From Actinomycetota bacterium (GTDB taxonomy: Bacteria; Actinomycetota; Actinomycetes; Nanopelagicales; Nanopelagicaceae): a stretch of DNA of 38,425 nucleotides. Numbering within the stretch: the first letter of the stretch is position 1; the number at the start of each line of letters is the position of its first letter. The stretch lies in assembly GCA_016870815.1 (NCBI GenBank), contig VGAI01000007.1, forward strand, positions 1-38,425. Direction: 5' to 3'. Below are positions 16,777 to 23,312 of this stretch, one piece after another. Under the pieces are notes generated by a model, which ran no database searches, had not been told where the DNA came from, and saw only the letters and a program-made list of their open reading frames with translations. The translations under genes were made by a program, and so were the position numbers.

Positions 16777-17034
16777 TTAGAGGGTAGCGAAGCCAACTTT
16801 TCGCTCGCTCGGAGCAGCTATCTCTACAAAACCGATCTTGCCGGCTGGGACGATTACTTGACGGCCACGGAAATCCGAGAGCACAAGTGGCGTTGTTGAT
16901 GACATTGCTTCATTGACTGCATCAATCACAGCCTCACGCGTCGAATCGCTCTCGAGAACTATCTCTCGAGCGGTATCGGTGACACTTATTCGAATCTCGA
17001 TTCGTGAACTTTCCGCACTCTTCTTTGTGGCCAT
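16777..17034 (-). CDS. DUF3107 family protein (Rv3208A/TB9.4-like)
   Basis: An 85-residue, probably soluble protein of unknown function, widespread in Actinobacteria. Family marks are RIEIRISVTDTAREIVLESD, the middle helix, LVLSDFRGRQVIVPAGKIGFVEI and the C-terminal KVGF. It sits 18 bp downstream of the TetR-family gene, the same order as Rv3208-Rv3208A in M. tuberculosis (from memory). It has its own apparent leaderless promoter (TAGACT 7 bases before ATG) in the short gap after the tetR stop. It converges on marC with an 8-bp gap. Confidence 0.9.
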   Translation of the reverse strand: MATKKSAESSRIEIRISVTDTAREIVLESDSTREAVIDAVNEAMSSTTPLVLSDFRGRQVIVPAGKIGFVEIAAPSERKVGFATL

Positions 17035-17041
17035 AGCGTCA

Positions 17042-17047
17042 AGTCTA
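17042..17047 (-). promoter_or_regulatory. -10 element TAGACT of the DUF3107 gene (leaderless)
   Basis: On the minus strand TAGACT ends 7 bases before the ATG at 17034, with no Shine-Dalgarno. A TTTCCC lies 17 bases upstream within the tetR 3' end. The small gene can thus be expressed without tetR. Confidence 0.5.
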
Positions 17048-17052
17048 GTGAA

Positions 17053-17727
17053 CTAACTCTGTCGGGGAAAACCAGAGATACCCCGCCAGATGAGATTTGA
17101 GACGAAGGCAACAGCCTCTTCCTTGCTCGAGATTCCATCACGATCTAGCCAGTGGCGAGCAGTTATCTGAGCGTTTCCGATGATTCCGATGGCGAGCAAC
17201 ATTGATGCTTCCTTGCTCAGTCCAGTATCGATTGAAATGACCGCAGAGACTGCGGCAGCGCAGTCGTAGGTCATTCGATTGAGTCGTTCGCGAACTTGTG
17301 GCTCGATACTCATATCGCTTTCGAAGAGCAGTCGAAATGCCCCACCTTTGTCATCGATGAAATCAAAGTAAGCCTGGATCGTGCGGCGCACTCGATTCGA
17401 GTTATCACTCGTCGATGCAATCGCCTTCTGGATGGCGAAGACAAGTGAATCTATATGGGTATCGAGGACGGCCAAGTAGAGATCCAGCTTTGAGGGAAAG
17501 TGCTGATAGAGCACTGGCTTACTGACTCCCGCGCGAACTGCAATCTCATCCATAGATGCGGCGTGATATCCGGATAGCGTAAATGCTTCTAACGCTGCAG
17601 TGAGTAGCTGAGCTCTACGTTCATCGCGGGGAAGCCTTCCCTTATCTTTCGAATCATTAGATTTCGAGTCGACCACTTTGAGATTGTCAGGTCTCTTCTC
17701 GTGAGGAGCGCTTGCCGAGGGTGTCAT
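17053..17727 (-). CDS. TetR/AcrR family transcriptional regulator (Rv3208-like)
   Basis: A DNA-binding repressor of the TetR family. The helix-turn-helix is in RRAQLLTAALEAFTLSGYHAASMDEIAVRAGVSKPVLYQHFPSKLDLYLAVL, the canonical TetR N-terminal domain; the C-terminal helices form the ligand and dimer domain. Three starts are in frame: GTG 17769, ATG 17736 and ATG 17727. I prefer 17727 (224 residues) because the palindrome at 17733-17747 and a -10-like TAGTAT (17746 to 17741) lie just upstream, leaving a very short leader. The N-terminal 30 residues are charged and low-complexity. It is divergent from mshB, which suggests it controls mshB, itself, or both. The inducer is unknown. Confidence 0.9.
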   Translation of the reverse strand: MTPSASAPHEKRPDNLKVVDSKSNDSKDKGRLPRDERRAQLLTAALEAFTLSGYHAASMDEIAVRAGVSKPVLYQHFPSKLDLYLAVLDTHIDSLVFAIQKAIASTSDNSNRVRRTIQAYFDFIDDKGGAFRLLFESDMSIEPQVRERLNRMTYDCAAAVSAVISIDTGLSKEASMLLAIGIIGNAQITARHWLDRDGISSKEEAVAFVSNLIWRGISGFPRQS

Positions 17728-17732
17728 AAGTG

Positions 17733-17747
17733 CCATAGTAATACTAT
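17733..17747. promoter_or_regulatory. Perfect 15-bp palindrome, candidate TetR operator
   Basis: CATAGTA-A-TACTATG is a 7-bp perfect inverted repeat around one base. It spans the -10-like TAGTAT on the tetR strand and the alternative tetR ATG at 17736. Its size and symmetry fit operators bound by TetR-family dimers, so autorepression is likely. Confidence 0.55.
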
Positions 17748-17750
17748 GAG

Positions 17751-17775
17751 TGATGCGAGCGGGAATCACGCATCA
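17751..17775. promoter_or_regulatory. Second inverted repeat TGATGCG-N11-CGCATCA between tetR and mshB
   Basis: Seven-base arms at 17751-17757 and 17769-17775 flank an 11-base spacer. The right arm covers the expected -35 position for the mshB -10 at 17791. It may be a second operator site or a site for another regulator. Confidence 0.4.
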
Positions 17776-17790
17776 ACTGAACGAGGCGAT

Positions 17791-17796
17791 TAGACT
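17791..17796 (+). promoter_or_regulatory. -10 element TAGACT of mshB
   Basis: TAGACT ends 8 bases before the mshB ATG at 17805. There is no Shine-Dalgarno near that ATG, so a leaderless or nearly leaderless transcript is likely. Confidence 0.5.
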
Positions 17797-17804
17797 CCAC
17801 GCTT

Positions 17805-18665
17805 ATGTCTAGAAAACCATCTTTGATGCTTGTTCATGCGCATCCAGATGATGAAACCATCAACAATGGCGTCACGATGGCGCATTACGCCAAGCTTGGC
17901 CATCGCATCACCCTGGTCACCTGCACGCGTGGTGAGGAGGGTGAAGTCTTAGTGCCAGAGCTTGCTCATCTCGCGAGTTCTGATCAGGACAAGCTCGGTG
18001 AACATCGCGAAGGAGAACTAGCAGATGCGATGCGTGTCCTTGGCATTAGCGACTTTCGTTTCTTAGGTTCAGGAAAAGTCAGATTTCGAGATAGTGGAAT
18101 GATGGGATCAGAGCCGAACGAAAGAAAAGACTCATTCTGGCAAGCCGATCTTGATGATGCAGCATCTCACTTGGCTGCTGTGATGTTAGAGGTCAAACCC
18201 GATGTCTTGATTACCTATGACGAGTTTGGTGGCTATGGCCATCCCGATCACATCAAGGCGCACCAGATTGCGATGCGCGCTGCTGAGATGATTCGAGATC
18301 GATGGGAAATCCGTAAGATCTATTGGAACACCATCCCGATTTCAGTCATCGAGGCAGGTATTAGCGCCATGAAAGAGGTAGGAAGTGACTTCTGGGGTGT
18401 TGAGAAGGCTGAAGACTTTCCTTTCGCCAAACCTGACGAGGCCGTGACAACAGTGGTCAGCAACGAGTCCTTGGTCGAGCTCAAGATGGCAGCGATGAAA
18501 GCGCATGCCACGCAGATAACAGTGGATGGGCCATTCTTTGCGCTCTCAAACAATCTTGGGGTCAAAGTCTGGGGTCAAGAGTTCTATTCACTGGTCTATG
18601 GAAAGAAGTCAGGCCCGTTTGACTCAGAGGGAAGAGAGACAGATATCTTCGCGGGGCTTGCATGA
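17805..18665 (+). CDS. mshB: Mycothiol biosynthesis deacetylase MshB (PIG-L/LmbE family)
   Basis: Removes acetate from GlcNAc-inositol to give GlcN-inositol, the second committed step of mycothiol synthesis, in the cytoplasm. The 286-residue protein has the zinc motif AHPDDE (His13 and Asp16) and a second zinc ligand in GGYGHPDHIKAHQ (His146). MshB-specific stretches are present, for example VTCTRGEEGEV, a downstream LGEHREGEL, and RFRDSGMMG. The related Mca amidase shares the fold, but length and the GxxRFRDSGM region fit MshB. A small membrane protein starts inside its stop, as with Rv1170-Rv1171. mshA, mshC and mshD are not in the window. Confidence 0.92.
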   Translation: MSRKPSLMLVHAHPDDETINNGVTMAHYAKLGHRITLVTCTRGEEGEVLVPELAHLASSDQDKLGEHREGELADAMRVLGISDFRFLGSGKVRFRDSGMMGSEPNERKDSFWQADLDDAASHLAAVMLEVKPDVLITYDEFGGYGHPDHIKAHQIAMRAAEMIRDRWEIRKIYWNTIPISVIEAGISAMKEVGSDFWGVEKAEDFPFAKPDEAVTTVVSNESLVELKMAAMKAHATQITVDGPFFALSNNLGVKVWGQEFYSLVYGKKSGPFDSEGRETDIFAGLA

Positions 18666-19000
18666 CCAGATCGCTGATCCGTGCGATTGTGGTTTCTGCA
18701 GTATTGGTTGTCGTAGCGGTATTTCTCCATAACACCATCTCGCCTTATGGCTTATTTCTCGCAATCGCAGTCGGACCAATTGGAATTCGATTCATCGCTA
18801 AAGGAGCGATCTCCAAGCTAGAACCTATATCGGCAGCGATCACCTGGTTCGTCCTTCTCTATCTCGCAAGCACCAACCAGAATGGCAATGAGATCCTGGT
18901 TCAGGGAGATACCAATGGCAACGCCTTCATCGTTGGCAGTAGTGCACTTATACTCTTGACCTTGATCACCTCATTTGGCAACCGTCGAGCTTCTAGATAG
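18662..19000 (+). CDS. Small membrane protein downstream of mshB (DUF6113/Rv1171-like)
   Basis: A 112-residue protein with four likely membrane helices: IRAIVVSAVLVVVAVFLH, GLFLAIAVGPIGIRFI, ISAAITWFVLLYLAS and IVGSSALILLTLITSF. It begins at ATGA overlapping the mshB stop, so it is translationally coupled. Actinobacterial mshB genes commonly have a small membrane protein at this place. I infer homology from position and topology rather than from a clear motif; function is unknown. Its 3' end overlaps the convergent cysS gene by 8 bp. Confidence 0.75.
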   Translation: MTRSLIRAIVVSAVLVVVAVFLHNTISPYGLFLAIAVGPIGIRFIAKGAISKLEPISAAITWFVLLYLASTNQNGNEILVQGDTNGNAFIVGSSALILLTLITSFGNRRASR

Positions 19001-20678
19001 CGCCCTCTCTCCACTCCCAAACTTGTCCATTCACTTCATCTCGGACTTCAATCCCTCGATCCGCCAAGAGATCACGTAACTGATCACTCTTGGCATAATC
19101 TTTTGCAGCACGCGCCTGGATTCGAGCTTCAAGGAGTAACGATTCGGCTTCACCGAGTTCTCTCGCAGGTTCGACCTCAATGCGCATCAGATCAAGACCG
19201 AGAACTTGCTCAATAGTTGCAAAGACTTCTGATTTGATCGAATCTGCCAACTGCTCATCCTTCTCGAGTGTGCGCAATCGCTGCAAGGCCCGGGGTGTAT
19301 CGAGATCGTTGGCAATATCTGAGGCAATCTCCTCGATGATTACTTGCCCTTGCCTACTCGATTCGACTGAAGGCGAAGCTGCCTGATGAGCAAAACGCTT
19401 TCGCCACCGGCGAAGCAATCGATCGGCCGCTGTAATCGAAGCCCAGGAGAGATCCATCTGGCTTCGGTAGCGATTTTCGAGGAAGCAGAATCTAACTGCT
19501 AGGGGATCAAGTCCACGTGCAATTACATCTGAGAGAAGTACAACGTTTCCTGCGCTCTTTGACATCTTTCGCCCTTCAAAGAGTAGATGTTCGCCATGAA
19601 GCCAGAGATCCACTGCCTCATCACTTGGATAGAGATCTTTCGCGACCGGATTGGACTGTGCTCGCTCATTCTCGTGATGAGGGAATCGAAGGTCGATCCC
19701 ACCGATATGAAGGTCGATATGGCCGTTCAGATAGCGAAGTGACATAGCTGAACATTCGATATGCCACCCCGGAAAACCCTTACCCCAGGGGGAATCCCAG
19801 ATCATCTCTCGCCTAGTTCCAGCAGATTTCCAGAGCGCCCAATCTGCGTGGAATCGCTTGGCTCCCGCCTCAGTAAATTCATAACGATGGCCAGGTTTGA
19901 GATCTGTAAGTCGATTACCACTCAATACGCCATAACTCTCAAATCCCTCGCTCGAGAAGTAGACCGTCCCATCTTCACCTTGATAGGCAAGATCTTTATC
20001 GATCAATTGTGAGATGTGTTGCTGCATCATCTCGATACATTCACTCGCTCGCGGATAATGATCTGCTGGCTTTATCCCAAGGAGTGCGAGATCTCGGTGA
20101 AATCTGGATTCATAGTCACGGGCTATTTCGAAGGGATCTCTCTTGCGCTCCTGTGATTCCTTCAAGACCTTGTCTTCATCAAAGTCCTCACTCATATGTC
20201 CGACATCAGTGATGTTTTGAATCATTAAGACATCAAACCCGGAAAACTCAATTGCTCGACGAATCAGGTCAGAGAGAAGGAATGTCCTTAAGTTACCTAG
20301 ATGTGCATCGCGATAAACAGTCGGACCGCAACAGTAGATTCGAACCTCTTGCGCATCACTGCTCTTGATCTCACGTACCTGCCTGGAGAGAGTGTCGTAG
20401 ATCTTGATTCCGGTTGCGCCTACTTCGCTTCCTTTCGCTTCACTGCGATTTCGGGGCAAGACTTCGCGAAGTGCAAAGACTGATCGGGGATCGAAGGTTG
20501 CGATCGAGCCATCTTTGCGTTCTACCTGGTTGGCGTTAACGAGGATTCCGAGCAAGTCTCGATATCCCCCCAATTCTTCACGGAGGCGAATGCTGACCCG
20601 CTTGCCGACAAGTGAGGCGAGATCGCGATGCTCTCTGCCAGAAGTAAGGCGACCTGACTCCCCACTAGTTGGGCTCAT
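18993..20678 (-). CDS. cysS: Cysteinyl-tRNA synthetase with N-terminal Rv0428c-type SH3-like domain
   Basis: Charges tRNA-Cys with cysteine in the cytoplasm. The 561-residue protein is about 90 residues longer than usual. From residue 91 (IKIYDTLSR) it is a complete class I CysRS: YCCGPTVY with zinc Cys117, HLGN at 126-129 (HIGH motif), GWHIECSAM with Cys309, FPHHENE with His334 and Glu338, KMSKS at 371-375, and the C-terminal DALR and tail regions (AKDYAKSDQLRDLLADRGI, GQVWEW). The C-terminal domain argues against MshC, which is shorter. Residues 18-75 resemble the small SH3-like domain that begins Rv0428c-type acetyltransferases (LVGKRVSIRLREE, DLLGILVNA, GSIATFDPRSVFALREV). ATG 20678 is supported by a TAACCT -10 seven bases ahead. 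No ATG or GTG lies at the domain junction. A second cysS elsewhere is possible. Confidence 0.88.
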   Translation of the reverse strand: MSPTSGESGRLTSGREHRDLASLVGKRVSIRLREELGGYRDLLGILVNANQVERKDGSIATFDPRSVFALREVLPRNRSEAKGSEVGATGIKIYDTLSRQVREIKSSDAQEVRIYCCGPTVYRDAHLGNLRTFLLSDLIRRAIEFSGFDVLMIQNITDVGHMSEDFDEDKVLKESQERKRDPFEIARDYESRFHRDLALLGIKPADHYPRASECIEMMQQHISQLIDKDLAYQGEDGTVYFSSEGFESYGVLSGNRLTDLKPGHRYEFTEAGAKRFHADWALWKSAGTRREMIWDSPWGKGFPGWHIECSAMSLRYLNGHIDLHIGGIDLRFPHHENERAQSNPVAKDLYPSDEAVDLWLHGEHLLFEGRKMSKSAGNVVLLSDVIARGLDPLAVRFCFLENRYRSQMDLSWASITAADRLLRRWRKRFAHQAASPSVESSRQGQVIIEEIASDIANDLDTPRALQRLRTLEKDEQLADSIKSEVFATIEQVLGLDLMRIEVEPARELGEAESLLLEARIQARAAKDYAKSDQLRDLLADRGIEVRDEVNGQVWEWREGAI

Positions 20679-20685
20679 GAGGGGA

Positions 20686-20691
20686 AGGTTA
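20686..20691 (-). promoter_or_regulatory. -10 element TAACCT of cysS (leaderless)
   Basis: On the minus strand TAACCT ends 7 bases before the ATG at 20678; no Shine-Dalgarno is present. This supports translation from that ATG and hence inclusion of the extra N-terminal domain. Confidence 0.45.
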
Positions 20692-20754
20692 TGCGAGAAT
20701 GACGCACCGAACCTTGAGAGAATCTCAACCCCTAGCCGAAAGGAATCTCTTTCG

Positions 20755-21081
20755 ATGACTTATGTGATCGCCGAGCCATGTATCGATGTGAAGGACAAGT
20801 CGTGCATCGAGGAATGCCCAGTGGATTGCATCTATGAGGGTGGCCGGATGCTCTATATCCAGCCTGATGAATGCGTTGATTGTGGGGCTTGCGAGCCGGT
20901 CTGCCCGGTTGAGGCCATCTATTACGAGGACGATGTCCCTTCGCAATGGAGCGAGTTCAAGGGATATAACTCGGATTTCTTCGATGAGCTGGGTTCACCA
21001 GGCGGTGCGGCAAAGGTTGGGCCAACAGGCAAGGATCATCCAGTAGTTCTTCAAATCCAGAAGAAGCCGGAGAGCAACTGA
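20755..21081 (+). CDS. fdxA: 7Fe-type ferredoxin FdxA/FdxC
   Basis: A small electron carrier with [3Fe-4S] and [4Fe-4S] clusters. The 108-residue protein begins MTYVIAEPCIDVKDKSCIEE and has eight cysteines (Cys9, 17, 21, 25, 40, 43, 46, 50, counting Met) in the CxxxxxxxCxxxCxxxC and CxxCxxCxxxCP arrangement of actinobacterial 7Fe ferredoxins. The long C-terminal tail with SDFFDELGSPGGAAKVGPTG is also typical. ATG 20755 has AAGGAA upstream. The frame is open further upstream, but that part is a shadow of cysS. It pairs with dapC downstream, as Rv1177-Rv1178. Redox partner unknown. Confidence 0.96.
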   Translation: MTYVIAEPCIDVKDKSCIEECPVDCIYEGGRMLYIQPDECVDCGACEPVCPVEAIYYEDDVPSQWSEFKGYNSDFFDELGSPGGAAKVGPTGKDHPVVLQIQKKPESN

Positions 21082-21098
21082 GCACCTCTGATTTTGCA

Positions 21099-22157
21099 TT
21101 GCCAGATTTCCCTTGGGATCTACTGGCTCCCTATGGCGTAAGAGCAAAGAACCATCCCAAAGGAGCGATAGACCTTTCACAAGGGACTCCAGTTGATCCG
21201 ACTCCTGATTTCATTCAAAAGGCGCTACATGAAGCATCGAATGCCCCGGGTTATCCGGTAACGACAGGGTCACCGGAACTTCGTCGCGCAATCATCACGT
21301 ACTGTCGCGATCAACTCGGTGCAGCAGGGGAATTTGATGTACTGCCGGTGATCGGTTCTAAGGAATTTGTTGCCTGGTTGCCCTTCATGCTCCGTAGCAA
21401 GAAGGTACTGATACCTGAAATTGCATATCCCACATATCGCGTCGGAGCGATCATTGCGGGTGCCGAGATCAAGGAAGTGGGAATTGATGCAACGAAATGG
21501 AATACAGATTCTGGAGATCTGATCTGGGTAAATACTCCCTCTAATCCAACAGGTCGAGTTCATAGCGCCGATGAGATCACAGCCGCACTTGCGCATCGAT
21601 CGAGGGGTGCAATCGTTGCTGTTGATGAGTGTTACTTCTCCTTTGGTGATTCGAAGAAACCCATATCGACCTTTCAATTGGCGCGAGGGGATAACAAGAA
21701 TTTCCTCACTGTCCATTCGCTCTCCAAACGCTCTAATCTTGCGGGGTATCGGGGGGCCTTCGTCGCTGGGGACCCAGCGCTGATCTCGCGCCTGCTTGAA
21801 CTACGTAAACACGCCGGGATGATGGCACCGGCCCCGGTGCAGCACGCGGTAGCGGTGGCACTGGGCGATGAGGTTCACGTGCAAGAACAGGCGATGGTCT
21901 ACGCCGCACGGCGAAAACGTCTTGCACCGGCACTGACCTCGAAGGGATTTGCAGTCGACTTCTCTGATGCGGGGCTCTATATCTGGTGCTCGAATGGTGA
22001 GGAAGATTGGGCCCAGGTCGCTTGGTTTGCTGAGCGCGGAATCTTGGTAACTCCCGGGAATTTCTATGGCAAAGGGGGCGCTCGCCACATAAGAATCGCC
22101 CTCACAGCGACCGATGCGAAAATCGATGAGGCGATAGAGCGAATTCTTCATTCCTAG
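21099..22157 (+). CDS. dapC: N-succinyldiaminopimelate aminotransferase DapC
   Basis: A class I PLP aminotransferase that makes N-succinyl-LL-diaminopimelate in the lysine/DAP pathway. The 352-residue protein has the actinobacterial DapC opening DFPWDLLAPYGVRAKNHP, an early DLSQGTPVDPTP, NTPSNPTGRV, the Asp-Tyr-like VDECYFSFG, and the PLP lysine in HSLSKRSNLAGYR (Lys210). The start is uncertain: TTG 21099 lacks a ribosome site, while a CTG at 21078, overlapping the fdxA stop as CTGA, has GGAG 5 bases ahead and is in frame. About 21741-21960 is far richer in GC (about 64 % by my count) than its surroundings, as if exchanged by recombination. Tail-end follows a run of seven T. Confidence 0.93.
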   Translation: MPDFPWDLLAPYGVRAKNHPKGAIDLSQGTPVDPTPDFIQKALHEASNAPGYPVTTGSPELRRAIITYCRDQLGAAGEFDVLPVIGSKEFVAWLPFMLRSKKVLIPEIAYPTYRVGAIIAGAEIKEVGIDATKWNTDSGDLIWVNTPSNPTGRVHSADEITAALAHRSRGAIVAVDECYFSFGDSKKPISTFQLARGDNKNFLTVHSLSKRSNLAGYRGAFVAGDPALISRLLELRKHAGMMAPAPVQHAVAVALGDEVHVQEQAMVYAARRKRLAPALTSKGFAVDFSDAGLYIWCSNGEEDWAQVAWFAERGILVTPGNFYGKGGARHIRIALTATDAKIDEAIERILHS

Positions 22158-22168
22158 TTTTTTTGCAG

Positions 22169-22203
22169 GTGTTTGAGCAAGTGTTTGAGCAGGAGTTTTT
22201 GTA
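22169..22203 (+). repeat. 12-bp tandem repeat between dapC and manC
   Basis: GTGTTTGAGCA occurs at 22169-22179 and again at 22181-22191, a 12-base period, with a degenerate third unit to 22203 (7 of 11 bases). It lies 20-55 bases upstream of manC. No function is apparent. Confidence 0.6.
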
Positions 22204-22210
22204 AGAGTGA

Positions 22211-22215
22211 GGAGG
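22211..22215 (+). promoter_or_regulatory. Strong ribosome-binding site of manC
   Basis: GGAGG, within GAGGAGG, lies 8 bases before the ATG at 22224. It is one of the clearest Shine-Dalgarno sites in the window and fixes the manC start. Confidence 0.7.
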
Positions 22216-22223
22216 TCGATTAG

Positions 22224-23213
22224 ATGTCTGATCGGGTAGCGGCGATTCTTCTTGTTGGAGGACGCGGCACACGTCTTGCACCTTTAACTAACCAGACACC
22301 CAAACCAATGCTTCCAGTTGGTGGGGTTCCATTCACACTGCACCAAGTCCTTCAAGCGAAGGAAGCGGGAGTCGACGAGTTAGTCTTTGCAACAAGTTAT
22401 CTTGCGCAAGTTTTTGAACCCTACTTCGGTGATGGTTCTCGATTTGGTATGAAGATCAGGTATGCAACCGAGCGGGAAGCGCTCGGTACTGGTGGTGGAA
22501 TTCGAAATGCAGTTTCGCTTCTTGATCTTGATGACGAAGACGCGGTCGTCATATTCAACGGAGATGTGCTCTCAGATCATGACTTGAGCGGTCAGATAGC
22601 GAAGCACCGCGAAGTAGATGCAGATGTGACGCTCTATCTCACAAAGGTTTCCGATGCACGCCCCTTTGGTGTTGTCCCGACAGATGCTTCGGGTTGGGTT
22701 ACCGATTTCTTGGAGAAGATGGATCGCCCGATAACTAATCAAATCAACGCGGGATGCTATGTATTCAAAAAAAGAGTGATTGATGAGATTCCTAGCGGGC
22801 AAGTAGTCAGTATCGAGCGCGAGACTTTCCCCACATTATTGAAGTCAGGTCGTCGGATCAGAGGATTTGTCGACCATGGATACTGGCGCGATATTGGCAC
22901 TCCTGGCGCACTGATCGCTGCGTCAGCGGATCTCGTTACTGGTCGATTCCATTCACCTGCAACACCGATGAGTAACTCGCCAACTGGGCAGGGAGTAATC
23001 GAATCTTCAGCGAAAATCGCAGGAAATTCAGTGATTGATGCTGGTTCTGTTGTCCTTGCTGGCGCAGAGATTGGACAGAACTGCACCATTCTTTCCAGCA
23101 TTGTCAGTGCGGGTGCAAGGATCTCTGATGGCTTGAGAATCGAATCTGCTTTCGTCGCACCGAACTCACACATCACCCTTGATAATTGCCAGGGCGAAGT
23201 CCTGGGTTTCTGA
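22224..23213 (+). CDS. manC: Mannose-1-phosphate guanylyltransferase (NDP-sugar pyrophosphorylase)
   Basis: Makes GDP-mannose from mannose 1-phosphate and GTP for mannolipids, glycoproteins and glycans. The 329-residue protein has the nucleotidyltransferase signature LLVGGRGTRLAPLTNQTPKPMLPVGG at the N-terminus, a central VIFNGDVLSDHDL, then NAGCYVFKK, and HGYWRDIGTP. A short left-handed beta-helix follows (SAKIAGNSVIDAGSVVLAGAEIG). The local order matches the mycobacterial manC (Rv3264c) to secA region, which is why I call GDP-mannose rather than glucose-1-phosphate chemistry; the sequence alone does not settle the base. The phosphomannomutase for the preceding step is at 28616. Confidence 0.85.
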   Translation: MSDRVAAILLVGGRGTRLAPLTNQTPKPMLPVGGVPFTLHQVLQAKEAGVDELVFATSYLAQVFEPYFGDGSRFGMKIRYATEREALGTGGGIRNAVSLLDLDDEDAVVIFNGDVLSDHDLSGQIAKHREVDADVTLYLTKVSDARPFGVVPTDASGWVTDFLEKMDRPITNQINAGCYVFKKRVIDEIPSGQVVSIERETFPTLLKSGRRIRGFVDHGYWRDIGTPGALIAASADLVTGRFHSPATPMSNSPTGQGVIESSAKIAGNSVIDAGSVVLAGAEIGQNCTILSSIVSAGARISDGLRIESAFVAPNSHITLDNCQGEVLGF

Positions 23214-23240
23214 CCCCAATTCCTACTTGACTTAGGGGTC
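23212..23240. promoter_or_regulatory. Inverted repeat GACCCC-N17-GGGGTC around the whiB -35
   Basis: Six-base arms at 23212-23217 and 23235-23240 flank the TTGACT -35 hexamer. It starts in the manC stop codon and lacks a T-run, so it might be an operator for whiB control or a weak manC terminator. Confidence 0.35.
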
Positions 23241-23255
23241 TTACATGCGTGTAAT
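23227..23255 (+). promoter_or_regulatory. Consensus-like housekeeping promoter of whiB
   Basis: TTGACT (23227-23232) and TGTAAT (23250-23255) each match the consensus at five of six bases and are separated by exactly 17 bases. Transcription should start near 23262. This is the best sigma-70-type promoter in the window. Confidence 0.7.
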
Positions 23256-23266
23256 TCAGCCTAGTT

Positions 23267-23287
23267 AGGGGGCCATCTTGGCCCCTT
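23267..23287 (+). promoter_or_regulatory. Stable 5' hairpin of the whiB mRNA
   Basis: AGGGGGCC and GGCCCCTT pair over eight positions (one G-T) around the loop ATCTT. It begins about five bases after the predicted transcription start, so it would form the very 5' end of the whiB transcript. No T-run follows. It pairs the TTG at 23286, which argues for the downstream ATG as the start. Confidence 0.6.
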
Positions 23288-23312
23288 GTTTGCGAATGGG
23301 AGTGTCGCTGGC

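Noticed and set aside
18993-20678. Mycothiol ligase MshC as identity of the CysRS-like gene near mshB
   Set aside because: MshC is about 410 residues and lacks the C-terminal anticodon-binding part; this protein keeps the DALR region and the terminal tail of a true CysRS.
20404-20754. In-frame upstream extension of the ferredoxin gene on the plus strand
   Set aside because: It lies opposite the N-terminal part of cysS, has low-complexity Arg/Ser-rich translation, and FdxA homologues begin exactly at MTYVIAEPC with a ribosome site ahead of ATG 20755.
22158-22164. Intrinsic terminator after dapC
   Set aside because: There is a T-run but only a 4-bp AT-rich stem before it (GAAT-TCTTC-ATTC).
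22169-22203. CRISPR-like repeat
   Set aside because: Units are adjacent without spacers, only 2.6 copies, and no cas genes are present.
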